Part shown: positions 8,179 to 15,637 of the stretch, one piece after another
Layout: each line of letters begins with the position of its first letter
How positions within the stretch are numbered: the first letter of the stretch is position 1
Source of the DNA: an uncultured Parabacteroides sp.
GTDB taxonomy: Bacteria; Bacteroidota; Bacteroidia; Bacteroidales; Tannerellaceae
NCBI GenBank assembly: GCA_900770835.1
Contig: CAAGLQ010000007.1
Span: 1 to 26,420 of the forward strand
DNA: 26,420 bases
Reading direction: 5' to 3'
Position numbers and translations under genes: made by a program
Notes under the pieces: model-generated
Seen by the model: the letters and a program-made list of their open reading frames with translations, nothing else
Database searches by the model: none
What the model was told of the DNA's origin: nothing

Positions 8179-8186
8179 CAAAAGTA
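8179..8186 (-). promoter_or_regulatory. Candidate -7 promoter element of the nag-like operon
   Basis: On the minus strand this reads TACTTTTG, a full match to TAnnTTTG, 39 bases before the first NagA start. A TTTG (complement of CAAA at 8210-8213) lies upstream with a 23-base spacer, slightly longer than usual. No regulator gene or clear operator palindrome is seen next to it. Confidence 0.5.
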
Positions 8187-8265
8187 ACTATTTATTGTGA
8201 ATCACCGCACAAACGGCCACACATTTTTCAACAACAAGAAACCCAAAAAGCCCTTACAAACAAAA

Positions 8266-10035
8266 TTATTGCCCCCGAAAGGCATACAGCTGAATACGTT
8301 GATGCAATTCATCCAATGGATGTGCCGTTTCTGTTAGCAACTCAAAGGAGTATTTACCTGCATAGCGCACTTTAATTTGCTCCATGTCTTTCTCCGCCAC
8401 AACAAAATAACCCGCTTTCGGCTGCACATGATCCAAATCACGGAAGCTATTGCCCATATAGAAATTCAATCCATAAAGATTACGGAAATGGCGCAGATCA
8501 TTGACCACATACAGATTCCCCCGACTATCCGGATAGGTCTGCCGAATTTGCTCTGCGAACACTTTGGCGGAATGCCCCTTACGATAAGCAGACATGACCA
8601 CGCCATCCACTAAGAAGTTCACTGTCAAGGTAAGTACAATCGTCGCATACAGCATCTTGATATTGATTTTCTTGAAAAGCTGATAATAGAGGGTCAACAG
8701 TGCCAAGATATTCACATCCACTATACACCAAGTCAACAGACTGGGATGCGCTAACCGATCAGCCACCAATTGAACGGCATACAACACGCTCTCCTTCTGA
8801 GTGTAAGCCTCCACCATACGCACAGGGTTAATAGCCCCCACCATTACCAAGAGGCAACCGATCATAAGCATGGTGACCAATGCCGTCAACACTGCTGCAA
8901 AGAAGCGTGTGCAACGAGTACGATACTCCGTGATATAGAGAGCATACTGCGCCAAGAAGAGCGAGATAAATGGATAAGCCGGCATCAGATAGACACTCCG
9001 TTTACTAGAGGGAATAGAATAGAAAAACAGAATGCAAACCAATGCCACCAAACTAAACAGGCGTACTTTCTCCATACTACGGATACGTTGCCATGCACCA
9101 GCGAGAAACTGTTTGAAAGGACGCTCTGGACAGTTGATCTTATTTACGCCAAACAAGGAGAAGAAGAAAAAGAGTGTCCAAGGCGCAAAACCTGCCGCAA
9201 GGGTCACAAAATTATACCATACCCCATTCTCATGACCTAACTCATAAGGAATAGCCTCCGCACTCAAATGAAAGAAACGCCCAAAATTCTCAGCCAACAC
9301 CAAGTCGAGAAAAGCTTCACCACCCTGTCTCCAAGCAGCGATATACCACAACGAAGGGAGGAAAACCGAGGAAAGCCCAGCATAGAAAACTACCTTTAAA
9401 ATAGTCGAATACGCATATTTTCCCAACATTAAAAGATAGACAGTAAAGACAAAAAGAGGCAACACTATGCCCACCGGTCCTTTGGTTAGTACCGCACAAC
9501 CCAGCAAAAGTGGGATCATGATAGGTAATCCTTTCAACTCCTGTTTCTCCTCCCATCGGTACAGCTGGAAAAGTCCCAATACCATGAACGTTGTCAGTAA
9601 CATATCCACTCGAGTAGTCATCGCCGCCCGATGTATCTCTACGCTGGTAATCAACAATAGAGTCGCAATAAAAGCCTCATGAAACCGAGTTATTCTTCGG
9701 CCAAAGAAAACCAATACAAAACCCATCAACACCACAAAGGCCATTGCAGAAGGTAAACGAGAGGAAAACTCCGTCACGGCTCCTTCTGGAAGTGAGCATA
9801 AAGCCATCAGCCAATGGGCCATAGGGGGCTTGAAAGCAAACTCATCCGCATAGGTTTGAGGGAGCACCCAATCACCACTCTCAAGCATAGAGATAGCGAC
9901 AGCTGCCTCACGCGGTTCTCCCTTCGTGGAAAAATCTCCCATACCAATCCATGGCAGGACAGAAAGCAGACAAATAAATACAATCAGCGTTACCGGCTTT
10001 TGCAAGTAAAGATATTGAAGTGTAGGTGTTCGCAT
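8266..10035 (-). CDS. ArnT-like (GT83/PMT family) membrane glycosyltransferase
   Basis: A 589-residue inner-membrane protein with about a dozen hydrophobic segments. The first periplasmic loop carries DFSTKGEPREA (residues 34-44), the acidic motif of the dolichyl-phosphomannose/ArnT superfamily, followed by SGDWVLPQTYADEFAFKPP (about 53-71), which is typical of ArnT-like enzymes. Relatives move a sugar (in ArnT, 4-amino-arabinose) from a polyprenyl phosphate to lipid A or another acceptor on the periplasmic face. The acceptor and sugar cannot be read here. A polyprenyl-phosphate glycosyltransferase and a GtrA flippase-like gene occur about 2.5 kb away (12539-13953) and could supply its donor. 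A TAnnTTTG-like element with one mismatch (TTCTTTTG, minus strand, 10071-10078) lies in the 83-base gap before the start. Confidence 0.88.
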   Translation of the reverse strand: MRTPTLQYLYLQKPVTLIVFICLLSVLPWIGMGDFSTKGEPREAAVAISMLESGDWVLPQTYADEFAFKPPMAHWLMALCSLPEGAVTEFSSRLPSAMAFVVLMGFVLVFFGRRITRFHEAFIATLLLITSVEIHRAAMTTRVDMLLTTFMVLGLFQLYRWEEKQELKGLPIMIPLLLGCAVLTKGPVGIVLPLFVFTVYLLMLGKYAYSTILKVVFYAGLSSVFLPSLWYIAAWRQGGEAFLDLVLAENFGRFFHLSAEAIPYELGHENGVWYNFVTLAAGFAPWTLFFFFSLFGVNKINCPERPFKQFLAGAWQRIRSMEKVRLFSLVALVCILFFYSIPSSKRSVYLMPAYPFISLFLAQYALYITEYRTRCTRFFAAVLTALVTMLMIGCLLVMVGAINPVRMVEAYTQKESVLYAVQLVADRLAHPSLLTWCIVDVNILALLTLYYQLFKKINIKMLYATIVLTLTVNFLVDGVVMSAYRKGHSAKVFAEQIRQTYPDSRGNLYVVNDLRHFRNLYGLNFYMGNSFRDLDHVQPKAGYFVVAEKDMEQIKVRYAGKYSFELLTETAHPLDELHQRIQLYAFRGQ

Positions 10036-10118
10036 AAAATCACAATAACTGTTAGCTCAAAAAACGACTACAAAAGAACGACTTTTTACGGACTTCTCCA
10101 CATTTTTCCGCCGAAAAT

Positions 10119-11681
10119 TCAAGAGGCACCCAAGGCCTGCTGAATCGCCAGACGAATGGCTTCCGCATCTGATTGATTCTCTTTCAAGATAGAAAGAATC
10201 AAGTTCAAATAGCTCTCCTTGTTACTAATGCCACAAATCGCACAGAGCCGGCTCTGCGGCAGCATCCCCTTTTGGTTATACACCCGCAAGATGCCCGCAT
10301 AGTCTTGCCGATCAATCAAAGATTGGAATTGCAACTTGATCTGGTGGTAGATATGCTCCACGTGAATCTGTTGACGGATACTCTCCACGTGATCAGCCAG
10401 TTGCTCCATAGTCGAGATCTTTCGGTCTACGGTCAACTCCAAACGTTTACGCACCTGATGCTTCGCATGGAGGATCACCTGACCATCCAATTCTTTCTCA
10501 AACAAATGAATTACATTTTCCTTCACCAGACCAAAGACCTCTTCCGGATCTTTCATCAGCCGAGCGGCAACCACCTTGATCACCGGCTCCAGCATCAAAA
10601 GGTTCTCCACCTCTGCCACCTCTGGCACATAAATATGCTGCTGACGCAAATAGGCAATCTCCTCCGGCGTACGGCGATCTCGATCCACGATGCCCCGGCT
10701 ATCCAGCATGTGAAAATCCTTGAGCTGACCAAACGCCTTAGTTGTCTCAATCACCTTTTGGCATCCTCCCATCGGCTTTACCAAATAATCCGGGAAAATA
10801 AAAGGATAAAGCTTGCTGTCTATGCTATTAGTATCTGTTCCTTCGATAAATAGAATCGGTTTGCGCGAGCCTAAAACCTCCATATAAAGTTCATCCGGCA
10901 AGCTCTCATCACGCTCAATCAAAGCATAATCCCATAACCGGACATCCGCATCATAGGCACGAATCCAAACCCGCTGTCCCTCCGGGCGAGCTGTAGCAAA
11001 ATCAATATCATGAGTCAGATAAACAAACGTGCAATCCGGACGTAACATTTCGATCTCATTCCATAGCTGATGCTTGATGGAATTGTGAAGCAATGTCTCC
11101 GGTTCCTCTACAATCAGCAAAGCTCCTGAATCAGCGGAAAGTGCCGCACCCAACAAATAGAACACTAGCTTCTCACTATCACTCATCCGACCGGCTGTAT
11201 AAGCCCCAGTTTCCTTTCCTGTGGAAATCAATTCAATGAATCCTTTTTTACGGAGCAAGCGATTATGCGGAAACATTCGTTCCCAAACTTCCTGAATTAT
11301 ATCCATCTTAGTGCGTGGAGGGCAGACATTCCTTTCTGCCTTCGCAGCCTCCTTGAAATCAACAGCCGCCTCAAACTCCTCCATCTGCAAGCGTAGAATC
11401 AGCTTCTCATAATCAGAAAGACGAGGCATCAACATCTTTCGTTCCAGCAGCTTGCGCAAACGTGTTGGCTCATCCACTTCCGGATCTGGTATCGTGTCAT
11501 CACTGGAGATGAAGAGGGCACGTAATCCAGAGATCATCATGACATTAGGTGCATAACGTTCCATTAGGTCACGGCCGAAAGAGCTCTTGCCTGCGCCATT
11601 TGTACCAATCACGACCCACACTTTGGAGTCGAGTGTAACGGGATCTGCCCCATCTATTCTTTTGGGAAGTGTCAATTTCAT
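10119..11681 (-). CDS. AAA ATPase fused to a TOPRIM/DUF4435 domain (PARIS- or OLD-like)
   Basis: About 520 residues from the chosen start. The N-terminal half is an ABC/SMC-like ATPase: Walker A GTNGAGKSS (26-34), a signature-like RMSDSEK (165-171), Walker B LLIVEEPE (188-195) and an H-loop THD (His224). The C-terminal half is a DUF4435/TOPRIM-like domain with FIEG (Glu280) and DRD (Asp333, Asp335), the expected acidic metal ligands. In PARIS anti-phage systems AriA (AAA15) and AriB (DUF4435) form this pair, and fused versions are known. OLD-family nucleases are a second comparison. I prefer the ATG at 11681; an ATG at 11714 would put a promoter-like TACCTTCG (11702-11709, minus strand) inside the gene. 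It is divergent from the unknown gene at 11770. Composition matches its neighbours, so recent acquisition is not indicated. The defence role is inference. Confidence 0.82.
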   Translation of the reverse strand: MKLTLPKRIDGADPVTLDSKVWVVIGTNGAGKSSFGRDLMERYAPNVMMISGLRALFISSDDTIPDPEVDEPTRLRKLLERKMLMPRLSDYEKLILRLQMEEFEAAVDFKEAAKAERNVCPPRTKMDIIQEVWERMFPHNRLLRKKGFIELISTGKETGAYTAGRMSDSEKLVFYLLGAALSADSGALLIVEEPETLLHNSIKHQLWNEIEMLRPDCTFVYLTHDIDFATARPEGQRVWIRAYDADVRLWDYALIERDESLPDELYMEVLGSRKPILFIEGTDTNSIDSKLYPFIFPDYLVKPMGGCQKVIETTKAFGQLKDFHMLDSRGIVDRDRRTPEEIAYLRQQHIYVPEVAEVENLLMLEPVIKVVAARLMKDPEEVFGLVKENVIHLFEKELDGQVILHAKHQVRKRLELTVDRKISTMEQLADHVESIRQQIHVEHIYHQIKLQFQSLIDRQDYAGILRVYNQKGMLPQSRLCAICGISNKESYLNLILSILKENQSDAEAIRLAIQQALGAS

Positions 11682-11731
11682 ATTCACTATGGATTTGTGT
11701 GCGAAGGTACGCATTTTCTCAAGAAAAGCAT

Positions 11732-11739
11732 TACCTTTG
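11732..11739 (+). promoter_or_regulatory. Candidate -7 promoter element for the 11770-14356 gene group
   Basis: TACCTTTG followed by CA, a full match to TAnnTTTG, 31 bases before the GTG start at 11770. It lies in the short divergent region shared with the AAA-TOPRIM gene. Confidence 0.5.
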
Positions 11740-11769
11740 CATAATTTCTGATATTTATTAAAGAGAATC

Positions 11770-12564
11770 GTGAGTAACTCTAAACCTGATAATAATGATA
11801 CGCTGAGAGGATTTGCTAATTCACTCCAAGAGTTGCAGGGGAATTTTCACATCCTTGAGCAACAAGTCCCTGTGCAGCGGCAAATAGCCTATTTCAAATT
11901 CTCCGACCAATTAAAGCGAGAACACCCCTCGACTCTTCCTTTCGAAGATAAACAGGTAGATGAAATTTACGCCGCTTTGCATAACGAAGAGGGTGAAGAG
12001 ATGGGAAAAGCAGGTAAAGCGGAAAAACGACGTTTGCTCACTCTGTTAGCCATCTCCCGATCAGTCAAGGCATTTCGCCTATTGCAAACCTATCTTGAAA
12101 GACCAGATCCGGAAATAGCAGACTGGGCGGCCATGGCTCTAATGGAATCGCGATTGGCTTTGGAATCTGAGCTATCTGATGAAAAGCAAATCTATATCGC
12201 TACCGCCATGGGTGGAAAAGGACAAAAACTGAGATTCAGTATCGTTTTTTACGCAAAAGATGCCGTTCCTTTCTTATCCTATCAACGCCAAACCATAGAG
12301 GATGAGGTTGCCTTCCACCTGTCCCATGCAGATTGCGAGATCGAGCGATTGGAGATAAAAGATCAATATGTTCAGTTGCTTTGTTTGATCCCAGTCAAGA
12401 TAGACGTACAGTTCATTTTCAATAAGATCCTCGACGGATGCAATGAATTCGGAGATTTTTTGGAGCATGGTTTCACAATCTCAAACGTACATGAAATAAC
12501 AGAAGAAGAAATTCTTCACGAGATAGAAAGTAAACAAAATGAAGGCGATAAAGCAAGCGATTAA
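11770..12564 (+). CDS. Conserved-looking protein of unknown function
   Basis: 264 residues, soluble, acidic overall, no signal peptide or membrane segment. It starts with GTG. No earlier ATG is in frame in the short gap after the -7 element. A helical first half (residues about 10-135) includes a HEAT-like pair around RRLLTLLAISRSVKAFRLLQTYL and PEIADWAAMALMESRLALES. The second half (about 140-260) looks alpha/beta, beginning IYIATAMGGKGQKLRFSIVF, and ends in an acidic tail. I do not recognise a named family. Its last 26 bases overlap the start of the GtrA-like gene, so the two are probably translated together. It also lies back-to-back with the AAA-TOPRIM gene. The context does not decide whether it belongs to the glycosyl-lipid genes or to the ATPase. 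Confidence 0.8.
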   Translation: MSNSKPDNNDTLRGFANSLQELQGNFHILEQQVPVQRQIAYFKFSDQLKREHPSTLPFEDKQVDEIYAALHNEEGEEMGKAGKAEKRRLLTLLAISRSVKAFRLLQTYLERPDPEIADWAAMALMESRLALESELSDEKQIYIATAMGGKGQKLRFSIVFYAKDAVPFLSYQRQTIEDEVAFHLSHADCEIERLEIKDQYVQLLCLIPVKIDVQFIFNKILDGCNEFGDFLEHGFTISNVHEITEEEILHEIESKQNEGDKASD

Positions 12565-12919
12565 GTATGGAGTTGTAGGACTCAGCAACACATTAATCAC
12601 TATGATCGTGATCTTTGTGATGATGAAGTTGTTGGATTGCCGTGAAGGTCTATCAAACATCACAGGCTATGTAGCGGGATTGTTAAACAGTTTTTTCTGG
12701 AATAAGCAATGGACGTTCAAGGGCAGCGAAGCAGGATGGGGAAAAAGCGCTTTCCGCTTCGCCGTCGCTTTCGCTATCTGTTATATGCTGCAATATGTAG
12801 TAGTCATGTTATTGAATGCCCAACTGACGATCGATCATTACTACAATCACCTTTTGGGAATGGTTTTCTACACGATTTTGAATTTCTTGATGAATAAGTT
12901 TTATACATTTAGGGTGTAA
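12539..12919 (+). CDS. GtrA-family membrane protein
   Basis: 126 residues with four predicted membrane helices and the GtrA/DPMS signature: an N-terminal IKYGVVGLSNTLIT, a central GLLNSFFWNKQWTF (about 48-61) and a C-terminal FLMNKFYTF. GtrA proteins are thought to flip polyprenyl-phosphate-linked sugars across the inner membrane. The gene overlaps the upstream unknown gene by 26 bases and is followed after 23 bases by a GtrB-like glycosyltransferase, the usual partner. It probably supplies lipid-linked sugar to a GT-C enzyme such as the ArnT-like protein encoded at 8266-10035. That link is inferred. Confidence 0.9.
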   Translation: MKAIKQAIKYGVVGLSNTLITMIVIFVMMKLLDCREGLSNITGYVAGLLNSFFWNKQWTFKGSEAGWGKSAFRFAVAFAICYMLQYVVVMLLNAQLTIDHYYNHLLGMVFYTILNFLMNKFYTFRV

Positions 12920-12930
12920 CAGCGCAAGGA

Positions 12931-12936
12931 AAGGAG
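12931..12936 (+). promoter_or_regulatory. Shine-Dalgarno-like site before the GtrB-like gene
   Basis: AAGGAG six bases before the ATG at 12943. It is noted because strong Shine-Dalgarno sites are uncommon in Bacteroidetes, and it fixes the start of the glycosyltransferase. Confidence 0.5.
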
Positions 12937-12942
12937 TTTGGA

Positions 12943-13953
12943 ATGAACAATACGCAATTAGCAGAGGAGCAATCCTCCATAAAGAAAATAGCCGTCATCG
13001 TGCCCTGTTATAACGAAGAGGCCGTGATCAAGGAATCCTATCGTCGGACACGAGCTGTGTTAAACAGTCTGCAACAGCCGACGGAGATCATTTATATCAA
13101 CGATGGCAGTATCGACCAAACCCGCACATTGTTAGACAACATCGCCGCAACCGACCCAGAAGTGAAAGTACTACATTTCTCACGCAACTTTGGTCATCAA
13201 CCCGCCGTAACCGCCGGCATAAACCATTGCGACGCAGACATAGCGGTAATCATTGATGCCGACATGCAAGATCCGCCAGAGCTGATTCCAGATCTATTGG
13301 CCACACAAACAAAAGAGAATGCCAACGTCGTCTATTGTGTGCGTCGCTCACGGGCAGGTGAGAGTTTTTTCAAGCTCTTCACAGCGAAAGCCTTCTATCG
13401 GATTATGAACCGTATGAGTGAAGTTAACTTTCCTTTAGACACTGGCGATTTCCGTCTAATTGACCGCAAGGTAATTAATGCCTTTAATCAGTTACATGAG
13501 CGAGGCAAATACATTCGCGGATTGATCAGCTGGGTAGGATTCCACCAAGTTCCCTACTACTATGAACGAGAAGCACGCATTGCTGGTGAAACCAAATATC
13601 CGTTAGGCAAGATGGTCAGATTCGCTTCCAACGCCATGCTTTATTTTTCCAAGAAACCGTTGCAATTGGCTACTGGATTAGGCTTTATCTCTGTCTTGGT
13701 AGGTATCGTGTTGGCCATCTGGTTCACGTTAGGTAAAATCTATGGATTCAGCAATGCTGAGGTCGGTTGGACCTCTATTATGACCTCCATCATCTTCTTT
13801 GGCGGCGTGCAGCTGTTGACAGTGGGCGTGTTGGGGCAGTATGTGGGGATTCTGTTTGATGAAATCAAGGCAAGGCCCGAATATATCATTGATGAGCAAC
13901 GGAATTTCACAGTAGCAAACAAACAGGAGGAAACATTTCATGAGGATGCATAA
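12943..13953 (+). CDS. GtrB-like polyprenyl-phosphate glycosyltransferase (GT2)
   Basis: 336 residues. The N-terminal GT2 domain (about 14-230) has AVIVPCYNEE (17-26), NDGS at 53-56 and the metal-site motif DADMQDPPE at 105-113, all typical of dolichyl-phosphate mannose synthase/GtrB/ArnC-type enzymes. Two C-terminal membrane helices follow (about 240-262 and 275-300), then the conserved DEIKARPEYIID tail. It should transfer a sugar from a nucleotide donor to undecaprenyl phosphate on the cytoplasmic face. The sugar cannot be read. It works with the preceding GtrA-like protein. The next gene begins 14 bases before its stop. Confidence 0.92.
   Translation: MNNTQLAEEQSSIKKIAVIVPCYNEEAVIKESYRRTRAVLNSLQQPTEIIYINDGSIDQTRTLLDNIAATDPEVKVLHFSRNFGHQPAVTAGINHCDADIAVIIDADMQDPPELIPDLLATQTKENANVVYCVRRSRAGESFFKLFTAKAFYRIMNRMSEVNFPLDTGDFRLIDRKVINAFNQLHERGKYIRGLISWVGFHQVPYYYEREARIAGETKYPLGKMVRFASNAMLYFSKKPLQLATGLGFISVLVGIVLAIWFTLGKIYGFSNAEVGWTSIMTSIIFFGGVQLLTVGVLGQYVGILFDEIKARPEYIIDEQRNFTVANKQEETFHEDA
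13925..13930 (+). promoter_or_regulatory. Full Shine-Dalgarno site before the small lipoprotein gene
   Basis: AGGAGG nine bases before the ATG at 13940, inside the end of the GtrB-like gene. A complete anti-16S match is unusual in this phylum and probably allows independent initiation at the overlapping gene. Confidence 0.5.
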
Positions 13954-14356
13954 ACTATTCAAGGCCCTCTTCTTCTACAGCGGATTATTGAGTTTGATTG
14001 CCTGTGGGGATTCACTGGAACACCATTTGGAGGGTAAATGGCAGTTGAAGACCGTGGAACAGAACGGGAAAATTGAAATAGTAGATACGGTATGGTACAA
14101 TTTCCAAAACTCCCTCTTCGAATATCAAGTCTATGTGCCCGCCATTGATAGCGTTCGCAATATGTATGGCTACAAGACTTTGGCTGATGATCAACATTTG
14201 GAGTTAGAGCTTGTCTCCTATTTTATCACGATTAAAGATTTCCTCCCCCTGACCGATTGGAGTTCCCCAAAACGCACGTTCCAAATAGAGAAATCTACCG
14301 GTAGCCGCCTGATACTCTCCAGTGAAGGTAAAACCTATACGTTTAAGAAGTATTAA
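13940..14356 (+). CDS. Small lipocalin-like lipoprotein
   Basis: 138 residues with a lipoprotein signal ending LSLIACG (Cys22). The mature part starts with LEGKWQLKTVEQNG, the opening strand often seen in Bacteroidetes lipocalin-like/DUF4923-type lipoproteins, and continues as alternating beta strands (YNFQNSLFEYQVYV, RTFQIEKSTGSRLILSSEGKTYTF). It is probably an eight-stranded-barrel-type envelope protein. The ligand or role is unknown. It overlaps the glycosyltransferase gene by 14 bases, so it is part of the same unit, and it converges on the YczE-like gene with only 11 bases between stops. The start could also be the second ATG two codons later. Confidence 0.82.
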   Translation: MRMHKLFKALFFYSGLLSLIACGDSLEHHLEGKWQLKTVEQNGKIEIVDTVWYNFQNSLFEYQVYVPAIDSVRNMYGYKTLADDQHLELELVSYFITIKDFLPLTDWSSPKRTFQIEKSTGSRLILSSEGKTYTFKKY

Positions 14357-14367
14357 AAAGGGAGGGA

Positions 14368-15102
14368 TTATCTCTTCCCATACAAATATCGGGCAAGACC
14401 ATAGAGATACCGACGGAATCCGGGACGGTAACGCAACACTCGGTCAAACCATGCGATATGGCGACTGACCAGACGCACCATCCAACCCACATAGTACATG
14501 GCAAACAGCGTACCTATGCCAATGATGTGCCATTTCCATTCACCAAAGAAGGTGTAACTGGCTATGATGCCAAGCACAACGAGGGAGGTGTCAATAGAGA
14601 TCTTCACTTTAGCAAACTCAGCGCCGCTGACTCGGCTAACCGCCACGGGGAAGCCATCGCCAGGCATCGTTACACTGCCGCATCTCACCTCTAACGATAT
14701 GCCAAAACCCAATAGGCTACATCCCACAAATTGAGCCAACACTTTTTCCCAGATCTCCGTCAGGAGTAGCCATCTCGTGAGGTAGATATGCATGTCGATG
14801 AACGATCCAAACACAAACCCTACCAACAACTGACAGAATTGGATTGGCTCAAACCGTCTCCTCAACACACAGATTTGTCCCAACACCAGCAAGGCATTCA
14901 ACAGATAGGTATATTGCCCAATAGTCCATGCGGGTACCAACCCCTCTGCTCCTGCCTCCTGAAACATGTATGGCAACACGCTGATCACACTTGACCCCAA
15001 TAGACTCCTCACGCTCACAGCCACTCCTAACATCATGATAAACAAGGAAATCAGAAGCAAGAAATGTTGCCATAAAAATGAAATGATTCTTTCTTTTTTC
15101 AT
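14368..15102 (-). CDS. YczE-like (DUF6198) integral membrane protein
   Basis: 244 residues from the chosen start, with five or six membrane helices. GVAVSVRSLLGSSVISVLPYMF near the N-terminus and GISLEVRCGSVTMPGDGFPVAVSR in the middle are the repeated pattern of YczE/YitT-like (COG2364) membrane proteins. Biochemical function is unknown. I start at the ATG at 15102 (MKKERIISFLWQHF) rather than at 15168. The longer form would place an exact -7 element (15146-15153, minus strand) inside the coding region, and its 22 extra residues are polar and unlike the family. It is divergent from umuDC. Confidence 0.82.
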   Translation of the reverse strand: MKKERIISFLWQHFLLLISLFIMMLGVAVSVRSLLGSSVISVLPYMFQEAGAEGLVPAWTIGQYTYLLNALLVLGQICVLRRRFEPIQFCQLLVGFVFGSFIDMHIYLTRWLLLTEIWEKVLAQFVGCSLLGFGISLEVRCGSVTMPGDGFPVAVSRVSGAEFAKVKISIDTSLVVLGIIASYTFFGEWKWHIIGIGTLFAMYYVGWMVRLVSRHIAWFDRVLRYRPGFRRYLYGLARYLYGKR

Positions 15103-15145
15103 AATAGCCTCCGATCGCTCCGGAATCTCAACTTCAAATACTGTG

Positions 15146-15153
15146 CAAAGGTA
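15146..15153 (-). promoter_or_regulatory. Candidate -7 promoter element of the YczE-like gene
   Basis: Minus strand TACCTTTG followed by CACAG, an exact TAnnTTTG match, 43 bases before the ATG at 15102. It supports the shorter start. Confidence 0.55.
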
Positions 15154-15167
15154 CGGCAAGAATTCCA

Positions 15168-15175
15168 TATCTTCG
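15168..15175 (+). promoter_or_regulatory. Candidate -7 element of umuDC
   Basis: TATCTTCG, one mismatch from TAnnTTTG, ends only five bases before the umuD ATG at 15181. If used, transcription would begin at or next to the start codon, giving a leaderless or nearly leaderless message. No LexA-type palindrome is recognised nearby. Confidence 0.35.
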
Positions 15176-15180
15176 CGCTT

Positions 15181-15633
15181 ATGAAACAGGAAACGACGTT
15201 ACAGATATTTCGTGCGGATACACGCACCTCGTTAGCGATTCCCTTGGCGGAGGAGGGGATCAAGGCAGGATTTCCCTCACCGGCAGAAGGATATCTGACC
15301 GACAGCATAGACCTAAACAGAGAGTTAATTCGCCACAAGGAAACTACTTTCTTTGCCCGTGTCAATGGAGACTCAATGATCCATGCTGGAATCTTCGATG
15401 GTGATTTAGTGGTGATTGATAAGTCTCTTACGGCACATAGTGGTGACCTTGTGGTAGCCTTCCTCGATGGAGAGTTCACATTGAAAGAATACCGCCATGA
15501 TGAGGCTAATCATTGCGGTTGGCTTATCCCAGCTAACGACCTTTATCCTCCTATTCAAGTAACGGCAGAGAATGAGTTTATGATTTGGGGAGTTGTGACC
15601 TACACGATCAAATCACTCTACAAATGGCATTAA
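15181..15633 (+). CDS. umuD: UmuD-type S24 peptidase, DNA polymerase V subunit
   Basis: 150 residues of the LexA/UmuD S24 family. The self-cleavage site Ala29-Gly30 (IKAGFPSP) is followed by the Ser nucleophile Ser65 in NGDSMIHAGI and the general base Lys102 in FTLKEY. RecA-stimulated cleavage to UmuD' would activate translesion polymerase V with UmuC. There is no N-terminal helix-turn-helix, so it is not a repressor. It is 4 bases upstream of umuC. In E. coli the operon is LexA-controlled. No LexA box is seen here, and Bacteroidetes SOS control is poorly defined. Confidence 0.95.
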   Translation: MKQETTLQIFRADTRTSLAIPLAEEGIKAGFPSPAEGYLTDSIDLNRELIRHKETTFFARVNGDSMIHAGIFDGDLVVIDKSLTAHSGDLVVAFLDGEFTLKEYRHDEANHCGWLIPANDLYPPIQVTAENEFMIWGVVTYTIKSLYKWH

Positions 15634-15637
15634 GCGC

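Noticed and set aside
10173..10853. 226-residue open frame antisense to the AAA-TOPRIM gene
   Set aside because: It mirrors the codon pattern of the real gene; the product is a His/Gln/Leu-rich string with no domain or signal.
14345..14385. Possible hairpin (GGGA...TCCC) between the convergent lipoprotein and YczE-like genes
   Set aside because: Only four clean base pairs and no T-run.
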